64,000 nt of DNA. Source: Streptomyces sp. CC208A (GTDB lineage: Bacteria > Actinomycetota > Actinomycetes > Streptomycetales > Streptomycetaceae). Of this stretch, positions 41,437 to 51,428 are shown one piece after another. The position numbers and the translations under genes were made by a program. The notes beneath the pieces were generated by a model, which saw nothing but the letters and a program-made list of their open reading frames with translations, was not told the origin of the DNA and ran no database searches. Within the stretch, counting starts at the first letter, position 1. Every line of letters begins with the position of its first letter. The stretch is taken from assembly GCF_030010625.1 (NCBI RefSeq), contig NZ_JASCXN010000001.1, forward strand, positions 1 to 64,000, written 5' to 3'.

Positions 41437-42384
41437 CTACCGCAGGAAGGGGTCCACCGCGACCGCCACGAAGAGCAGCGACACATAGGTGATGGACCAG
41501 TGGAAGAGGCGCATCTCCTTGAGCTTCGCGCCGGTGACCTCCGCCTTGGCGCGGTTGAGGAGCGCGTGCGCCTCCCAGAGCCACCAGCCGCCGGTGACCA
41601 GGGCGACGGCGGTGTAGAACCAGCCGGTGTAGCCCAGCGGGGTGAGCAGCAGCGAGACCGCGACCATGACCCAGCTGTAGAGGACGATCTGCCGGGCGAC
41701 GACCTTGTTGGAGGCGAGGACCGGCAGCATGGGCACGCCCACGCGCGCGTAGTCCTCCTTCACCTTCATCGACAGCGGCCAGTAGTGCGGCGGCGTCCAG
41801 AAGAAGATGACCATGAAGAGGACGACGGCGGCCCAGGACATCGAGTTCGTGACCGAGGACCAGCCGATGAGGACAGGCATGCAGCCGGCGATGCCGCCCC
41901 AGACGATGTTCTGCGCGGTGCGCCGCTTCAGGATCATCGTGTAGACGACCACGTAGAAGAGGAGCGCGCCCAGCGACAGCCACGCGGAGAGCCAGTTGAC
42001 GAGCAGGCCGAACCAGAGCGTGGAGACCACCGCGAGGGTGAGGCCGAAGACCAGGCCCTCGCGCGGCGAGACCATGCCGGTGACCAGCGGGCGCTGCGAG
42101 GTGCGGTCCATCAGCGCGTCGATGTCGCGGTCGATGTACATGTTGAGCGCGTTGGCGCCGCCGGCCGACAGGTAGCCGCCGAAGCAGGTGGCGAGCACCA
42201 GCCAGAGGTCGGGGATCCCCTGTTCGGCGAGGAACATCACCGGGACGGTGGTGATGAGCAGCAGTTCGATGATCCGCGGCTTGGTCAGCGCCACGAATGC
42301 CTTGACGCGGGCCCCGAACGGCCGATGGCCCCCCGGGCTGGGAGTCAAGACGACCCCTGCGGGTCGGGACTCGACGGCCGTCAC
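41437..42384 (-). CDS. ctaB: Protoheme IX farnesyltransferase (heme O synthase)
   Basis: A 315-residue membrane prenyltransferase of the UbiA family that attaches farnesyl to heme B, making heme O for CtaA. It has about nine helices. The diphosphate-binding motif is [15 protein letters not shown], preceded by [16 protein letters not shown]; the second Asp-rich loop is [19 protein letters not shown] 42384 is chosen ([10 protein letters not shown] start, as I recall for streptomycete CtaB). It is divergent from tkt across 372 bases and ends before a strong hairpin. Confidence 0.93.
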   Translation of the reverse strand: MTAVESRPAGVVLTPSPGGHRPFGARVKAFVALTKPRIIELLLITTVPVMFLAEQGIPDLWLVLATCFGGYLSAGGANALNMYIDRDIDALMDRTSQRPLVTGMVSPREGLVFGLTLAVVSTLWFGLLVNWLSAWLSLGALLFYVVVYTMILKRRTAQNIVWGGIAGCMPVLIGWSSVTNSMSWAAVVLFMVIFFWTPPHYWPLSMKVKEDYARVGVPMLPVLASNKVVARQIVLYSWVMVAVSLLLTPLGYTGWFYTAVALVTGGWWLWEAHALLNRAKAEVTGAKLKEMRLFHWSITYVSLLFVAVAVDPFLR

Positions 42385-42756
42385 GCACACCCCTGACAGA
42401 GAAATCCCAGCAAGCCCCCCGGAATAAAGGCGGGGTGAAACTTGCGCGTACCACGCCACTGTAGACGTTGCCCATAGGCCGGTCTTCGCGGGGGTGGGGT
42501 CGTGTTGGCGGGGGTCACCCGGGGGCGGGCGTCCGGCCTCATGCCGACGGGCGTCCGGCCTCGTATCAAGGGGTGGACACCCTTCGGCGCGCCGTTCGGG
42601 AGGCGAAGCGCGGCGGCCACCGGCACTCTTGCCGTGTGCCGCTCATTTGAGGGGCATGGACACGAAAAGAGGGGGCTTTTTCGGGGGTAGGCTCGACACC
42701 GCCGGTACACCCTCAGTCACCGGCTACAGACATGTGGAGAGGAGCCCTGACCCAGG
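42385..42756. other. Divergent intergenic region ctaB-tkt
   Basis: No gene is supported in these 372 bases. The region holds a 14-bp direct repeat GGGCGTCCGGCCTC (42527-42540 and 42549-42562) and an AT-containing hairpin CGAAAA...TTTTCG (42663-42683). A TAGGCT hexamer (42688-42693) could be the tkt -10, leaving a leader of about 60 bases. Confidence 0.55.
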
Positions 42757-44844
42757 GTGAGCACTAAGCCGACCACCACAGACCTCCAGTGGACCGAATT
42801 GGACCAGCGGGCCGTCGACACCGCCCGCATCCTGGCCGCGGACGCCGTACAGAAGGTCGGCAACGGCCATCCCGGTACGGCGATGAGCCTCGCGCCGGCC
42901 GCGTACACCCTCTTCCAGAAGGTGATGCGCCACGACCCGTCCGACCCCGAGTGGGTCGGCCGCGACCGGTTCGTGCTCTCCGCTGGCCACTCCTCCCTGA
43001 CCCTGTACACCCAGCTGTACCTGGGCGGCTTCGGTCTGGAGCTCGACGACCTCAAGGCGTTCCGCACCTGGGGTTCGAAGACCCCGGGCCACCCCGAGTA
43101 CGGCCACACGGCCGGTGTCGAGACCACCACGGGTCCGCTGGGCCAGGGTGTCGCGAACGCCGTGGGCATGGCGATGGCCGCCCGTTACGAGCGCGGCCTG
43201 TTCGACCCGGAGGCGGCCCCCGGCACCTCCCCCTTCGACCACCGCGTGTACGTGATCGCCGGTGACGGCTGCCTCCAGGAGGGCATCTCCGCCGAGGCGT
43301 CCTCGCTCGCGGGCCACCAGAAGCTGGGCAACCTGATCCTGCTGTGGGACGACAACCACATCTCGATCGAGGGCGACACCGAGACCGCCGTGTCCGAGGA
43401 CACGATGAAGCGGTACGAGGCGTACGGCTGGCACGTGCAGCGCGTGGAGCCGCAGCAGAACGGCGACCTGGACCCGGCCGCGCTGTACGCGGCGATCCGG
43501 GCGGCCGAGGCCGAGACCGAGCGTCCGTCGTTCATCGCGATGCGCTCGATCATCGCCTGGCCGGCGCCGAGCGCGCAGAACACCGAGGCCGCGCACGGCT
43601 CGGCGCTCGGCGACGAGGAGGTCGCGGCCACCAAGCGCGTCCTGGGCTTCGACCCGGAGCAGAGCTTCGAGGTCTCCGACGAGGTCATCGCCCACACCCG
43701 CGCCCTCGGCGACCGGGGCCGCGAGGCCCGCGCCGCGTGGGAGAAGCAGCTCTCCGAGTGGCGTACGGCCAACCCGGAGCGGGCCGCCGAGTTCGACCGG
43801 ATCCAGGCCAACGAGCTGCCGGCCGGCTGGGAGGAGAAGCTCCCGGTCTTCGAGGCGGGCAAGAGCGTCGCCACCCGCGCCGCCTCGGGCAAGGTCCTCC
43901 AGGCGCTCGGCGAGGTCGTCCCCGAGCTGTGGGGCGGCTCGGCCGACCTCGCGGGCTCGAACAACACGACGATCGACAAGACGTCCTCCTTCCTCCCCGA
44001 GGGCAACCCGCTGCCGGAGGCCGACCCGTACGGCCGCACGATCCACTTCGGCATCCGCGAGCACGCCATGGCCGCGGAGATGAACGGCATCGCGCTGCAC
44101 GGCAACACCCGGATCTACGGCGGCACCTTCCTGGTCTTCTCGGACTACATGCGCAACGCGGTGCGCCTGTCGGCCCTGATGCACCTGCCGGTGACCTACG
44201 TGTGGACGCACGACTCGATCGGTCTCGGCGAGGACGGCCCGACCCACCAGCCGGTGGAGCACCTGGCCTCGCTGCGCGCGATCCCGGGCCTGAACGTGGT
44301 CCGCCCGGCCGACGCCAACGAGACGGCGATCGCCTGGCGCGAGATCATGAAGCGGCACACGCGCGAGTACCTGAAGGGCGCGCCGCACGGTCTGGCGCTC
44401 ACCCGCCAGGGTGTGCCGACCTACGCGCCGAACGAGGACGCGGCCAAGGGCGGCTACGTGATGTTCGAGGCCGAGGGCGGCACGCCCGAGGTCGTCCTCA
44501 TCGCGACCGGTTCCGAGGTGCACCTGGCCGTCGAGGCCCGCGAGCGGCTCCAGGCGTCCGGCGTCCCGACCCGGGTGGTCTCGATGCCGTCGGTGGAGTG
44601 GTTCGAGGAGCAGGACCAGGCGTACAAGGACTCCGTCCTGCCGGCCTCGGTGAAGGCGCGGGTGGCGGTCGAGGCCGGTGTCGGTCTGACGTGGCACAAG
44701 TACGTCGGTGACGCGGGCCGGATCGTCTCCCTGGAGCACTTCGGCGCCTCGGCCGACGCCAAGGTCCTCTTCCGTGAGTTCGGTTTCACGCCGGAGGCCG
44801 TCGTGGCCGCCGCCCGGGAATCGATCGACGCCGCCGCGCGCTGA
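42757..44844 (+). CDS. tkt: Transketolase
   Basis: A 695-residue thiamine-diphosphate enzyme of the pentose phosphate pathway. Seen: NGHPGTAMSLAPAAY at the N-terminus, the ThDP motif GDGCLQEGISAEA followed by WDDNHISIEGDT, IREHAMAAEMNGIAL, and the catalytic FLVFSDYMRNAVRLSAL with HDSIGLGEDGPTHQPVEHL. The length is normal. GTG 42757 follows AGG. It opens the tkt-tal-zwf-opcA-pgl operon, which converts glucose-6-phosphate to NADPH and sugar phosphates. Confidence 0.95.
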   Translation: MSTKPTTTDLQWTELDQRAVDTARILAADAVQKVGNGHPGTAMSLAPAAYTLFQKVMRHDPSDPEWVGRDRFVLSAGHSSLTLYTQLYLGGFGLELDDLKAFRTWGSKTPGHPEYGHTAGVETTTGPLGQGVANAVGMAMAARYERGLFDPEAAPGTSPFDHRVYVIAGDGCLQEGISAEASSLAGHQKLGNLILLWDDNHISIEGDTETAVSEDTMKRYEAYGWHVQRVEPQQNGDLDPAALYAAIRAAEAETERPSFIAMRSIIAWPAPSAQNTEAAHGSALGDEEVAATKRVLGFDPEQSFEVSDEVIAHTRALGDRGREARAAWEKQLSEWRTANPERAAEFDRIQANELPAGWEEKLPVFEAGKSVATRAASGKVLQALGEVVPELWGGSADLAGSNNTTIDKTSSFLPEGNPLPEADPYGRTIHFGIREHAMAAEMNGIALHGNTRIYGGTFLVFSDYMRNAVRLSALMHLPVTYVWTHDSIGLGEDGPTHQPVEHLASLRAIPGLNVVRPADANETAIAWREIMKRHTREYLKGAPHGLALTRQGVPTYAPNEDAAKGGYVMFEAEGGTPEVVLIATGSEVHLAVEARERLQASGVPTRVVSMPSVEWFEEQDQAYKDSVLPASVKARVAVEAGVGLTWHKYVGDAGRIVSLEHFGASADAKVLFREFGFTPEAVVAAARESIDAAAR

Positions 44845-44880
44845 CGCGGATACGTACGACTTATTGGAGATGCAACTCTC

Positions 44881-46005
44881 ATGACAGACGCTCTCAAGCG
44901 CCTCTCCGACGAAGGCGTCGCGATCTGGCTGGACGACCTCTCGCGTCAGCGGATCACGTCCGGCAACCTGGCCGAGCTCATCGACCAGTCCCACGTGGTC
45001 GGCGTGACGACCAACCCGTCGATCTTCCAGAAGGCGATCTCCGAGGGGCACGGCTACGACCAGCAGCTGGCCGACCTCGCCTCCCGCAAGGTCACCGTGG
45101 ACGAGGCCATCCGCATGATCACGACGGCGGACGTCCGTGACGCCGCCGACATCCTGCGCCCGGTCTTCGACTCGACGGACGGCCAGGACGGCCGGGTCTC
45201 CATCGAGGTCGACCCGCGCCTCGCCCACGAGACGGCCGCCACGATCGCCGAGGCGAAGCAGCTGGCGTGGCTGGTGGACCGCCCGAACACGCTCATCAAG
45301 ATCCCGGCCACCCAGGCGGGTCTGCCGGCGATCACCGAGGTCATCGGTCTCGGCATCAGCGTGAACGTGACGCTGATCTTCTCCCTGGAGCGCTACCGCG
45401 CGGTCATGGACGCCTACCTGGCGGGCCTGGAGAAGGCCCGCGAGCGCGGCCTCGACCTGTCGAAGATCCACTCGGTGGCGTCCTTCTTCGTCTCCCGCGT
45501 GGACACGGAGATCGACAAGCGCCTGGACGGCATCGGCACCGACGAGGCCAAGGCGCTCAAGGGCAAGGCGGCCCTGGCCAACGCGCGCCTGGCCTACGAG
45601 GCGTACGAGGAGGTCTTCTCGGACTCCTCGGAGCGCTGGGCGGCCCTGGACAAGGCGCAGGCCAACAAGCAGCGTCCGCTGTGGGCCTCGACCGGCGTGA
45701 AGGACCCGGCGTACAAGGACACGCTGTACGTGGTGGACCTGGTCGCCCCGGGCACGGTCAACACCATGCCGGAGGCGACCCTGGAGGCCACCGCCGACCA
45801 CGGCGAGGTCGCCGGCGACACCGTGCGCGGCACGTACGACGCCTCCCGCGAGGTCCTGGAGGCCGTCGCCAAGCTGGGCATCAGCTACGACGACGTGGTC
45901 CAGCTCCTGGAGGACGAGGGCGTCGAGAAGTTCGAGGCGTCCTGGAACGACCTGCTCGGCTCGACCGAGGCGGAGCTCAAGCGCCTCGCCCCTTCGGAGG
46001 GCTGA
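44881..46005 (+). CDS. tal: Transaldolase
   Basis: A 374-residue TIM-barrel transaldolase of the long actinobacterial type. Seen: [13 protein letters not shown], the Schiff-base lysine in [25 protein letters not shown] and [18 protein letters not shown]. It transfers dihydroxyacetone units between sugar phosphates. TTGGAGATG lies about 8 bases upstream of ATG 44881. It sits 36 bases after tkt and 5 bases before zwf. Confidence 0.95.
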   Translation: MTDALKRLSDEGVAIWLDDLSRQRITSGNLAELIDQSHVVGVTTNPSIFQKAISEGHGYDQQLADLASRKVTVDEAIRMITTADVRDAADILRPVFDSTDGQDGRVSIEVDPRLAHETAATIAEAKQLAWLVDRPNTLIKIPATQAGLPAITEVIGLGISVNVTLIFSLERYRAVMDAYLAGLEKARERGLDLSKIHSVASFFVSRVDTEIDKRLDGIGTDEAKALKGKAALANARLAYEAYEEVFSDSSERWAALDKAQANKQRPLWASTGVKDPAYKDTLYVVDLVAPGTVNTMPEATLEATADHGEVAGDTVRGTYDASREVLEAVAKLGISYDDVVQLLEDEGVEKFEASWNDLLGSTEAELKRLAPSEG

Positions 46006-46010
46006 CCACA

Positions 46011-47543
46011 GTGAGCACCGTCCACGGAGCCAACCCGCTCCGTGACGCCGCAGACCGACGGCTCCCGCGCATCGCGGGGCCGTCGGGCCTGGTCATCTTC
46101 GGCGTCACGGGCGATTTGTCCCGTAAGAAGCTGATGCCCGCCGTCTACGACCTGGCCAACCGCGGCCTGCTGCCGCCGGGCTTCTCGCTCATCGGCTTCG
46201 CCCGCCGCGAGTGGCAGGACGAGGACTTCGCGCAGGAGGTCCACGACGCCGTCAAGCAGCACGCCCGCACCCCCTTCCGCGAGGAGGTCTGGCAGCAGCT
46301 GATCCAGGGCATGCGCTTCGTCCAGGGCGACTTCGACAGCGACGAGGCCTTCGAGCAGCTCAAGGACACCATCGAGGAGCTGGACAAGGCGCAGGGCACC
46401 GGGGGCAACTTCGCCTTCTACCTGTCCGTGCCGCCGAAGTTCTTCCCGCTCGTCGTCCGGCAGCTGAAGAAGCACGGCCTGGCCGACCAGAAGAACGGCT
46501 CCTGGCGCCGCGCCGTCATCGAGAAGCCCTTCGGCCACGACCTGGCCTCCGCCAAGGAGCTCAACGAGGTCGTCCACGAGGTCTTCCCGCCCGAGGCGGT
46601 CTTCCGCATCGACCACTACCTCGGCAAGGAGACCGTCCAGAACATCCTGGCGCTCCGCTTCGCCAACACCCTCTTCGAGCCGATCTGGAACCGGTCGTAC
46701 GTCGACCACGTGCAGATCACCATGGCCGAGGACATCGGCATCGGCGGCCGCGCCGGCTACTACGACGGCATCGGCGCCGCCCGTGACGTCATCCAGAACC
46801 ACCTGCTCCAGTTGCTCGCGCTGACCGCGATGGAGGAGCCCGCCTCCTTCGACGCCGACGCGCTCGCCGCGGAGAAGACCAAGGTCCTCGGCGCCGTCCG
46901 GCTGCCCAAGGACCTGGCGACCTCCACCGTCCGCGGACAGTACGCGGCCGGCTGGCAGGGTGGCGCGAAGGCCGTCGGCTACCTCCAGGAAGAGGGCATC
47001 GACCCCCAGTCGAAGACCGACACCTACGCGGCGATCAAGCTGGGGATCGACAACCGCCGCTGGGCGGGCGTCCCCTTCTACCTGCGCACCGGCAAGCGGC
47101 TCGGCCGCCGGGTCACCGAGATCGCGGTGGTCTTCCAGCGCGCCCCGCACTCCCCCTTCGACCACACGGCGACGGAGGAGCTGGGCCGCAACGCCATCGT
47201 CATCCGGGTCCAGCCGGACGAGGGCGTCACCGTCCGCTTCGGCTCCAAGGTGCCGGGCACCCAGATGGAGATCCGGGACGTGTCGATGGACTTCGCCTAC
47301 GGCGAGTCCTTCACCGAGTCCAGCCCCGAGGCGTACGAGCGGCTCATCCTCGACGTCCTGCTCGGCGACTCCAACCTCTTCCCGCGCGTGGAGGAGGTCG
47401 AGCTGTCCTGGAAGATCCTCGACCCGATCGAGAAGTACTGGGACACGCACGGCAAGCCCGCCCAGTACGAGTCCGGGACCTGGGGTCCGGTCGAGGCGGA
47501 CGAGATGCTCGCACGAGACGGCAGGAGCTGGCGGCGGCCATGA
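46011..47543 (+). CDS. zwf: Glucose-6-phosphate dehydrogenase
   Basis: A 510-residue NADP-dependent enzyme and the entry step of the oxidative pentose phosphate pathway. Seen: the nucleotide motif FGVTGDLSRKKLMPA, the EKPFGHDLASAKELN loop and the active-site RIDHYLGKETVQN. GTG 46011 follows GGAGG 10 bases upstream at the end of tal. Its stop overlaps the opcA start by four bases (ATGA). OpcA is thought to act as its allosteric assembly partner. Confidence 0.95.
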   Translation: MSTVHGANPLRDAADRRLPRIAGPSGLVIFGVTGDLSRKKLMPAVYDLANRGLLPPGFSLIGFARREWQDEDFAQEVHDAVKQHARTPFREEVWQQLIQGMRFVQGDFDSDEAFEQLKDTIEELDKAQGTGGNFAFYLSVPPKFFPLVVRQLKKHGLADQKNGSWRRAVIEKPFGHDLASAKELNEVVHEVFPPEAVFRIDHYLGKETVQNILALRFANTLFEPIWNRSYVDHVQITMAEDIGIGGRAGYYDGIGAARDVIQNHLLQLLALTAMEEPASFDADALAAEKTKVLGAVRLPKDLATSTVRGQYAAGWQGGAKAVGYLQEEGIDPQSKTDTYAAIKLGIDNRRWAGVPFYLRTGKRLGRRVTEIAVVFQRAPHSPFDHTATEELGRNAIVIRVQPDEGVTVRFGSKVPGTQMEIRDVSMDFAYGESFTESSPEAYERLILDVLLGDSNLFPRVEEVELSWKILDPIEKYWDTHGKPAQYESGTWGPVEADEMLARDGRSWRRP

Positions 47544-48589
47544 AGACCGACCTGACGGACACCACGTCCTCCAAGATCAACAAGGCGCTGGTGCTCGGGC
47601 GGCGGGCGATCGGCACCCCGGCCGTCGGCATGGTGCTCACCCTCGTGATCGTCACCGACGAGGAGAACGCCTACGACGCGCTGAAGGCGGCCAACGAGGC
47701 GTCCCGCGAGCACCCCTCGCGGACCCTCGTGGTGATCAAGCGGGTCTCGCGCACGCCGCGGGACCGGGCCAAGACCCGGCTCGACGCCGAGGTCCGCCTC
47801 GGCGCCGACGCCGGTTCCGGGGAGACGGTGATCCTCCGGCTGTACGGCGAGGTCACCGACCACGCCCAGTCGGTGGTGCTGCCGCTGCTCCTCCCGGACG
47901 CCCCCGTCGTCGTCTGGTGGCCGGTGAGCGCGCCGACCGACCCGGCGAACGACCCGCTGGGCGCCCTCGCCCAGCGGCGGGTGACCGACACGTACGCCGC
48001 CGAGCAGCCCATCGAGGAGCTGACCGCGCGCGCGGACGCCTACACCCCCGGCGACACCGACCTGTCGTGGACCCGGATCACGCCGTGGCGTTCGATGCTG
48101 GCCGCCGCGCTCGACCAGGTCCGCTGCGAGGTGACCTCGGCCGACGTGGAGGGCGAGGAGTTCAACCCGAGCGTGGAACTGCTCGCGATGTGGCTGGCCG
48201 AGCGGCTGAAGGTGCCGGTGCGGCGCTCGAAGTCGACGGGCCCCGGCCTCACCTCCGTACGGCTGCAGACCAGCGCGGGCCCGATCGTGCTCGACCGGCC
48301 CGACGGTTCGCTCGCCACCCTCTCCATAGACGGCCAGCCGGACCGCGCGGTGGCGCTCAAGCGGCGCGAGACGGCCGAGCTGATCGCGGAGGAGCTGCGC
48401 CGGCTCGACCCGGACGACACCTACGCGGCGGCCCTGAAGTACGGCCTGGAGCGGCTCGACGAGGAGGCGGCCGTCACCGCCCCCGCGCCCGAGGAGCCGG
48501 TGGACGTCACGGCGGAGCCGGTGGCCGCCGAGCCGGTGAAGAAGGCCCCCGTCAAGAAGACCCCGGCGAAGAAGGCGGCGGCGAAGTGA
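47540..48589 (+). CDS. opcA: Glucose-6-phosphate dehydrogenase assembly protein OpcA
   Basis: A 349-residue OpcA protein, which assists activity of G6PDH in actinobacteria and cyanobacteria. Seen: the family region RTLVVIKRVSRTPRDRAKTR, LPLLLPDAPVVVWWP and DLSWTRITPWRSMLA. A Lys/Ala/Pro-rich tail (about 320-349: APVKKTPAKKAAAK) extends beyond the domain and resembles histone H1-like tails, a streptomycete oddity without known role. It overlaps zwf and pgl by four bases each, so the three are translated as a block. Confidence 0.93.
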   Translation: MKTDLTDTTSSKINKALVLGRRAIGTPAVGMVLTLVIVTDEENAYDALKAANEASREHPSRTLVVIKRVSRTPRDRAKTRLDAEVRLGADAGSGETVILRLYGEVTDHAQSVVLPLLLPDAPVVVWWPVSAPTDPANDPLGALAQRRVTDTYAAEQPIEELTARADAYTPGDTDLSWTRITPWRSMLAAALDQVRCEVTSADVEGEEFNPSVELLAMWLAERLKVPVRRSKSTGPGLTSVRLQTSAGPIVLDRPDGSLATLSIDGQPDRAVALKRRETAELIAEELRRLDPDDTYAAALKYGLERLDEEAAVTAPAPEEPVDVTAEPVAAEPVKKAPVKKTPAKKAAAK

Positions 48590-49350
48590 GCACTCCCCAG
48601 CTGGTGGTCCACCGGGACAAGGAGCTGATGGCCGAGGCCGCCGCGGCCCGGCTGATCACGCGGATCGTGGACGCCCAGTCCGCCCGGGGCACCGCCTCGG
48701 TCGTGCTGACCGGCGGCCGCAACGGCAACGGGCTGCTCGCCGCGCTCGCGGCGGCGCCCGCCCGGGACGCGGTCGACTGGTCGCGGCTCGACCTGTGGTG
48801 GGGCGACGAGCGGTTCCTGCCCGAGGGCGACCCGGAGCGGAACGTCACCCAGGCCCGCGAGGCGCTGCTCGACCGGGTCCCGCTGGACCCCGCCCGGGTG
48901 CACGCCATGCCGGCCTCGGACGGCCCGCACGGGGACGACGCCGACGCCGCCGCGGCGGCCTACGCGGCCGAACTGGCCGCCGCGGCGGGCCCCGGCGGCC
49001 GGGTGCCGGCCTTCGACGTGCTGATGCTCGGCGTCGGCCCGGACACCCACGTGGCCTCGCTCTTCCCGGAGCTCCCGGCGGTCCGCGAGACCGGGCGGAC
49101 GGTGGTGGGGGTGTACGACGCGCCCAAGCCGCCGCCGACCCGGATCTCCCTGACGCTCCCGGCGATCCGGGCGGCCGAGGAGGTCTGGCTGCTGGCGGCC
49201 GGCGAGGACAAGGCGAAGGCCGCGGCCCTCGCGCTCTCCGGCGACGCGGACGAGGTGCGGACCCCGGCGGCCGGTGCCTACGGCCGCGAGCGCACGCTGT
49301 GGCTGATGGACACGGCGGCGGCCTCGGAGCTGCCGCGGGGCCTGTACTGA
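48586..49350 (+). CDS. pgl: 6-phosphogluconolactonase
   Basis: A 254-residue DevB/SOL-type lactonase that hydrolyses 6-phosphogluconolactone made by Zwf. Seen: VVLTGGRNGNGLLAAL, LWWGDERFLPEGDPERN, and the catalytic LMLGVGPDTHVASLFP in which the usual GxGPDGHTASLFP is changed at one position (TH in place of HT order, PDTHVASLFP), then LTLPAIRAAEEVW. GTG 48586 overlaps the opcA stop (GTGA). It is the last gene of the operon, converging on the bPH genes with 33 bases between. Confidence 0.92.
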   Translation: MSTPQLVVHRDKELMAEAAAARLITRIVDAQSARGTASVVLTGGRNGNGLLAALAAAPARDAVDWSRLDLWWGDERFLPEGDPERNVTQAREALLDRVPLDPARVHAMPASDGPHGDDADAAAAAYAAELAAAAGPGGRVPAFDVLMLGVGPDTHVASLFPELPAVRETGRTVVGVYDAPKPPPTRISLTLPAIRAAEEVWLLAAGEDKAKAAALALSGDADEVRTPAAGAYGRERTLWLMDTAAASELPRGLY

Positions 49351-49383
49351 CGGAGCCTCACGCACGGCCCCAGGAGGCCCGGT

Positions 49384-50928
49384 TCACCCCTCGGCGGACC
49401 GGGCCTCCGGCGTTTCCGCGGGTACGAGGAAGGGCGCGAGCAGCCCCGGTACGGCCTGGTCGGCGAGGGCGAGGCCCTGGGACTCCCCCGCGTCCAGGAC
49501 GTCGTAGGCGCCCTCTCCGGCGGCCGTGGTGGCGGTGAGGGTGAGGATCCCGGCCCGGCGCTGGACGTACGACTGCTTGACCGTCCAGCCGATGATCCCG
49601 CTCCGCTGGAGGGCGACGGTGGCCCGGCGTACCGTGCCCGAACGGGTCACCAGATAGCCGCCGCTGACGGTGTGTCCGAGGGAGCGGTACGCGTCCCGGG
49701 CCAGGAGCACGGCGAGCGGCGCGAGCACCACGGTCCAGCCGGCCGCCACGTACAGCAGCACCGGGGTGAGCAGCGCCCCGAGGAGGGCGAGGACGGCGGC
49801 GGGCAGCAGGACGGCGCCGAGGGCCCAGCGCAGCCTGCGGGTGCGGGCGGCGCGGGGGTGGGCGGCGAGCGGGACGGCGGTGGGCGGTGCCGGCTCGCGC
49901 AGCACCTGGGCGGCGACCCGGTCGGCGACGGCCCGGGGCGCGGCCGGCAGCAGGGACTTGAGCTCGGTGTGCTTGTCGTCGTCCTCGGTGAGGCCGGTGG
50001 CGACGGCGTCGACGCGGGCGGCGCCGAAGAGCCGGACGCCGAGGGGCTCGACGAGTTCGACACCGCGCAGCCTCCGCTCCTCCAGGGTGACCGAGCGGGC
50101 GGTGAACAGGCCGCGGCGGACCCGGAGGGTGCCGCCGGGTTCGCGTTCGAGCCGGAAGTTCCACCACATCTCGACCCAGAGGCCGAGGGCGCCGACGGCT
50201 CCGGCGAGGGTGGCGAGGAGGACCAGGTCGACGATCATCCAGGGCAGCGAGACGGACTCGAAGCGGTCCCCTATCCAGTCGATGACCTCGGCCTGGGCAC
50301 CGAACCACTCGCTGACCTGCATGACCGCCCCGGCCGCGGCGCCGCCGAGGGCGGGGGCGACGAAGGAGACGGGGGCGTAGCGGAGCCAGCGGAGGTCGAG
50401 GACGGCGAGGGTGCCGTCGTGGGCGGGGCCGGCACCGGGGGCGGCGGGGCGGGTGAGGAGGACGCGGCGGAGCCGTTCGCCCTCGGCCCGGGTGACGAGT
50501 TCGAGTTCGAGGGTGGACTCGCCGCCGCCGGTGGACTCGCCGGTGCCGATGCGGACCTTGACGAGGCCGAGGACGCGCTGGAGCGGGTTGGCGGTGAGGT
50601 CGACGCTGCGGATCCGGTCGCGGGCCAGGGAGCGGCGCTTGAGGAGGAGCAGCCCGGTGTGGAGGGCCACCCGGTCGGGGCCGATCCGGTAGCGGGTGCG
50701 GCGTCGGCGCACGATGTCGGCGGTGGTGCCGCCGCCGACGAGGAGGGCGGCGCCGGCGAGGACCCAGGCGACGGCCTGCCAGAGGGGCCGGGAGCCGGCG
50801 AGTCCGGCGGCGATCGGCAGCCCGGCGCCGGTGGCGATGCCGCAGAGGACGGCGGCGGTGACGAGGGGGGTGCGCCGGTCGAGCCGCCGCCACTCCCCCT
50901 CGTTCTCGCTCTCGCCGCCGGGGCTCAC
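49384..50928 (-). CDS. Membrane protein with repeated bacterial PH (bPH2/YdbT-type) domains
   Basis: A 514-residue protein of the YdbT type. Three bPH2 domains (about residues 65-130, 255-330 and 420-480) are interspersed with three pairs of membrane helices. Repeated motifs are DRVALHTGLLLLKRRSLARD, GTLRVRRGLFTARSVTLEERR and GYLVTRSGTVRRATVALQR. In Bacillus the YdbS/YdbT pair is linked to resistance against certain antimicrobial peptides; the role in streptomycetes is unknown. GTG 50928 overlaps the stop of the upstream YdbS-like gene (GTGA), so the pair is coupled. Confidence 0.82.
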   Translation of the reverse strand: MSPGGESENEGEWRRLDRRTPLVTAAVLCGIATGAGLPIAAGLAGSRPLWQAVAWVLAGAALLVGGGTTADIVRRRRTRYRIGPDRVALHTGLLLLKRRSLARDRIRSVDLTANPLQRVLGLVKVRIGTGESTGGGESTLELELVTRAEGERLRRVLLTRPAAPGAGPAHDGTLAVLDLRWLRYAPVSFVAPALGGAAAGAVMQVSEWFGAQAEVIDWIGDRFESVSLPWMIVDLVLLATLAGAVGALGLWVEMWWNFRLEREPGGTLRVRRGLFTARSVTLEERRLRGVELVEPLGVRLFGAARVDAVATGLTEDDDKHTELKSLLPAAPRAVADRVAAQVLREPAPPTAVPLAAHPRAARTRRLRWALGAVLLPAAVLALLGALLTPVLLYVAAGWTVVLAPLAVLLARDAYRSLGHTVSGGYLVTRSGTVRRATVALQRSGIIGWTVKQSYVQRRAGILTLTATTAAGEGAYDVLDAGESQGLALADQAVPGLLAPFLVPAETPEARSAEG

Positions 50929-51425
50929 GTGGCGTCCCCGGGGGTCGCCCGGGTGATCGCGGTGAGCCGTTCGGCGAGCTCCGCGGCGAGCTCGTGGTCG
51001 AGCCCCTCGACGCGGAGCGCGCCCTTGGCGGAGGCGGTGGTGACGGTGACGGTGGCGAGCCCGAAAAGCTGCTCCAGCGGGCCGCGTACGGTGTCCACGG
51101 TCTGGATCCGGGACATGGGGGCGATCCGCCACTCCTGCCACAGGGCGCCCGTGCGCACGTACACGGCCTCGTCGGTGACCTCCCAGCGGTGCACCCGGAA
51201 CCACCAGGCGGGGAAGAACGCGGCGCCGGCCAGGGCGAGCGCGGCCAGGACGGCGGCGGCGGTGAGCAGCCAGGTCCTGGCCGGGTCGATCAGGGCGCCG
51301 AGCACGGCGAGGACGGCGACCGGGACGGCTCCGGCGAGGAGGCACTGGGTGCGCCACCAGCCGACCGCCCGGCGGTCCACGGCGTTCCTCGGCGGCCGGA
51401 GCCGTACCGCGGTCTCCCCCGCCAT
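50925..51425 (-). CDS. Membrane protein with one bacterial PH domain (YdbS-type)
   Basis: A 166-residue protein with two membrane helices (about residues 25-45 and 52-75), followed by a bPH2 domain (about 80-150) containing WEVTDEAVYVRTGALWQEWR and RIQTVDTVRGPLEQLFGL. It is the usual partner of the longer YdbT-like protein encoded immediately downstream. It starts three bases after the pgi stop, so it is likely cotranscribed with pgi. Confidence 0.85.
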   Translation of the reverse strand: MAGETAVRLRPPRNAVDRRAVGWWRTQCLLAGAVPVAVLAVLGALIDPARTWLLTAAAVLAALALAGAAFFPAWWFRVHRWEVTDEAVYVRTGALWQEWRIAPMSRIQTVDTVRGPLEQLFGLATVTVTTASAKGALRVEGLDHELAAELAERLTAITRATPGDAT

Positions 51426-51428
51426 CGC

